Shown here piece by piece: positions 5,510-5,819 of a stretch of 5,819 nucleotides of DNA. Below the pieces are notes generated by a model. That model saw only the letters and a list, made by a program, of their open reading frames with translations, was not told where the DNA came from and searched no databases. The translations under genes were made by a program, and so were the position numbers. This DNA comes from Acidobacteriota bacterium (GTDB lineage Bacteria > Acidobacteriota > Terriglobia > Acidoferrales > UBA7541), in the NCBI GenBank assembly GCA_019239815.1, contig JAFAZL010000754.1:1-5819 (forward strand), given 5' to 3'. The stretch's first letter is position 1. Each line of letters starts with the position of its first letter.

Positions 5510-5819
5510 TCAGCGCTTGGCGACGGAGCTGGTGACGAGGATTTCGCGGAACATGGCGAGGACTTCGGAAATGCGGAAGGGCTTTTGGAGGTGGCGCGGT
5601 TGGTTGGAACCGGCAGGCGCGGGCTCGACGAGGTCGCCGGTCATGAAGACGACGACGGGCTTATTGGCGCCGGCGGCGGAGAGGATTTGCTTGGCAGCTT
5701 CCTGGCCGGCGAGCGAGTGGCCATTGGCGACTAGATTGACGTCGCAGAGGAGAATGTCGTAGTTGCGCTCGCGGACGAACTGCACGGCGCCGACGGGAGT
5801 GGAGGCGGAGTCGACATGG
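5510..5819 (-). CDS. Response regulator receiver domain, C-terminal part (gene runs off the window edge)
   Basis: This is the 3' end of a gene entering from the right edge; 102 in-frame residues precede the TGA stop. Counting from the first complete codon, the phospho-acceptor aspartate is D26 (motif ILLCDVN), the switch threonine is T60 (VVVFMTGD) and the conserved lysine is K79 (LQKPF). These are the beta3, beta4 and beta5 hallmarks of a CheY-like receiver. The first beta strand and its acidic pair lie outside the window. The protein ends about 20 residues after the KPF motif, so no output domain follows. It is either a single-domain regulator or the terminal receiver of a hybrid histidine kinase; the second is common in acidobacteria, but the window cannot decide. 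It lies 185 bases upstream of the propeller gene on the same strand. Any regulatory link to the peptide operon is speculation. Confidence 0.85.
   Translation of the reverse strand, partial: HVDSASTPVGAVQFVRERNYDILLCDVNLVANGHSLAGQEAAKQILSAAGANKPVVVFMTGDLVEPAPAGSNQPRHLQKPFRISEVLAMFREILVTSSVAKR

Noticed and set aside
5445..5762. Plus-strand frame of 105 residues opposite the receiver domain
   Set aside because: It is antisense to a receiver domain with all three signature residues visible.

Overview
The window carries a minus-strand run of six genes that reads as one operon for a ribosomally made, post-translationally modified peptide (RiPP). The tail of an unrelated two-component gene lies upstream of it. 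Base composition is GC-rich. The gene style suggests an acidobacterium, perhaps of the Terriglobales type: a secreted glycine/threonine-rich beta-propeller, a PqqD/HprK/S26/radical-SAM set, and an intergenic element containing a 'cttcggtcgaaatgacag' phrase. This assignment comes from memory of such genomes and was not tested by a search.

Layout in transcription order, right to left. Positions 5510-5819 hold the C-terminal receiver domain of a response regulator or hybrid histidine kinase, cut by the window edge. Positions 5325-5509 are intergenic and contain a perfect 7-1-7 palindrome. Positions 3390-5324 encode a secreted seven-bladed PQQ-like beta-propeller. Two bases after its stop, 3211-3387 encodes a 58-residue peptide that I call the RiPP precursor. 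Next come an S24/S26 signal-peptidase-like protease (2540-3238, or 2540-3214 from a possible CTG start), an HPr-kinase-like P-loop protein (1629-2540), a PqqD-family recognition protein (1306-1632) and a radical SAM/SPASM maturase (158-1300). Junctions are stop/start overlaps or gaps of 2-5 bases, so the genes are probably co-transcribed and translationally coupled. Positions 1-157 are non-coding and contain nested inverted repeats.

Proposed working model (inference): the PqqD protein binds the precursor leader and presents the peptide to the radical SAM enzyme, which installs a radical-chemistry crosslink or other change. The HprK-like protein may phosphorylate the peptide, possibly at its C-terminal serine. 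The S26-type protease would remove the leader, plausibly at an Ala-X-Ala site just before the first cysteine. The propeller may be an exported partner or target of the product. No transporter, lasso cyclase or lanthionine synthetase is visible, so the chemistry and fate of the product cannot be read from this window.
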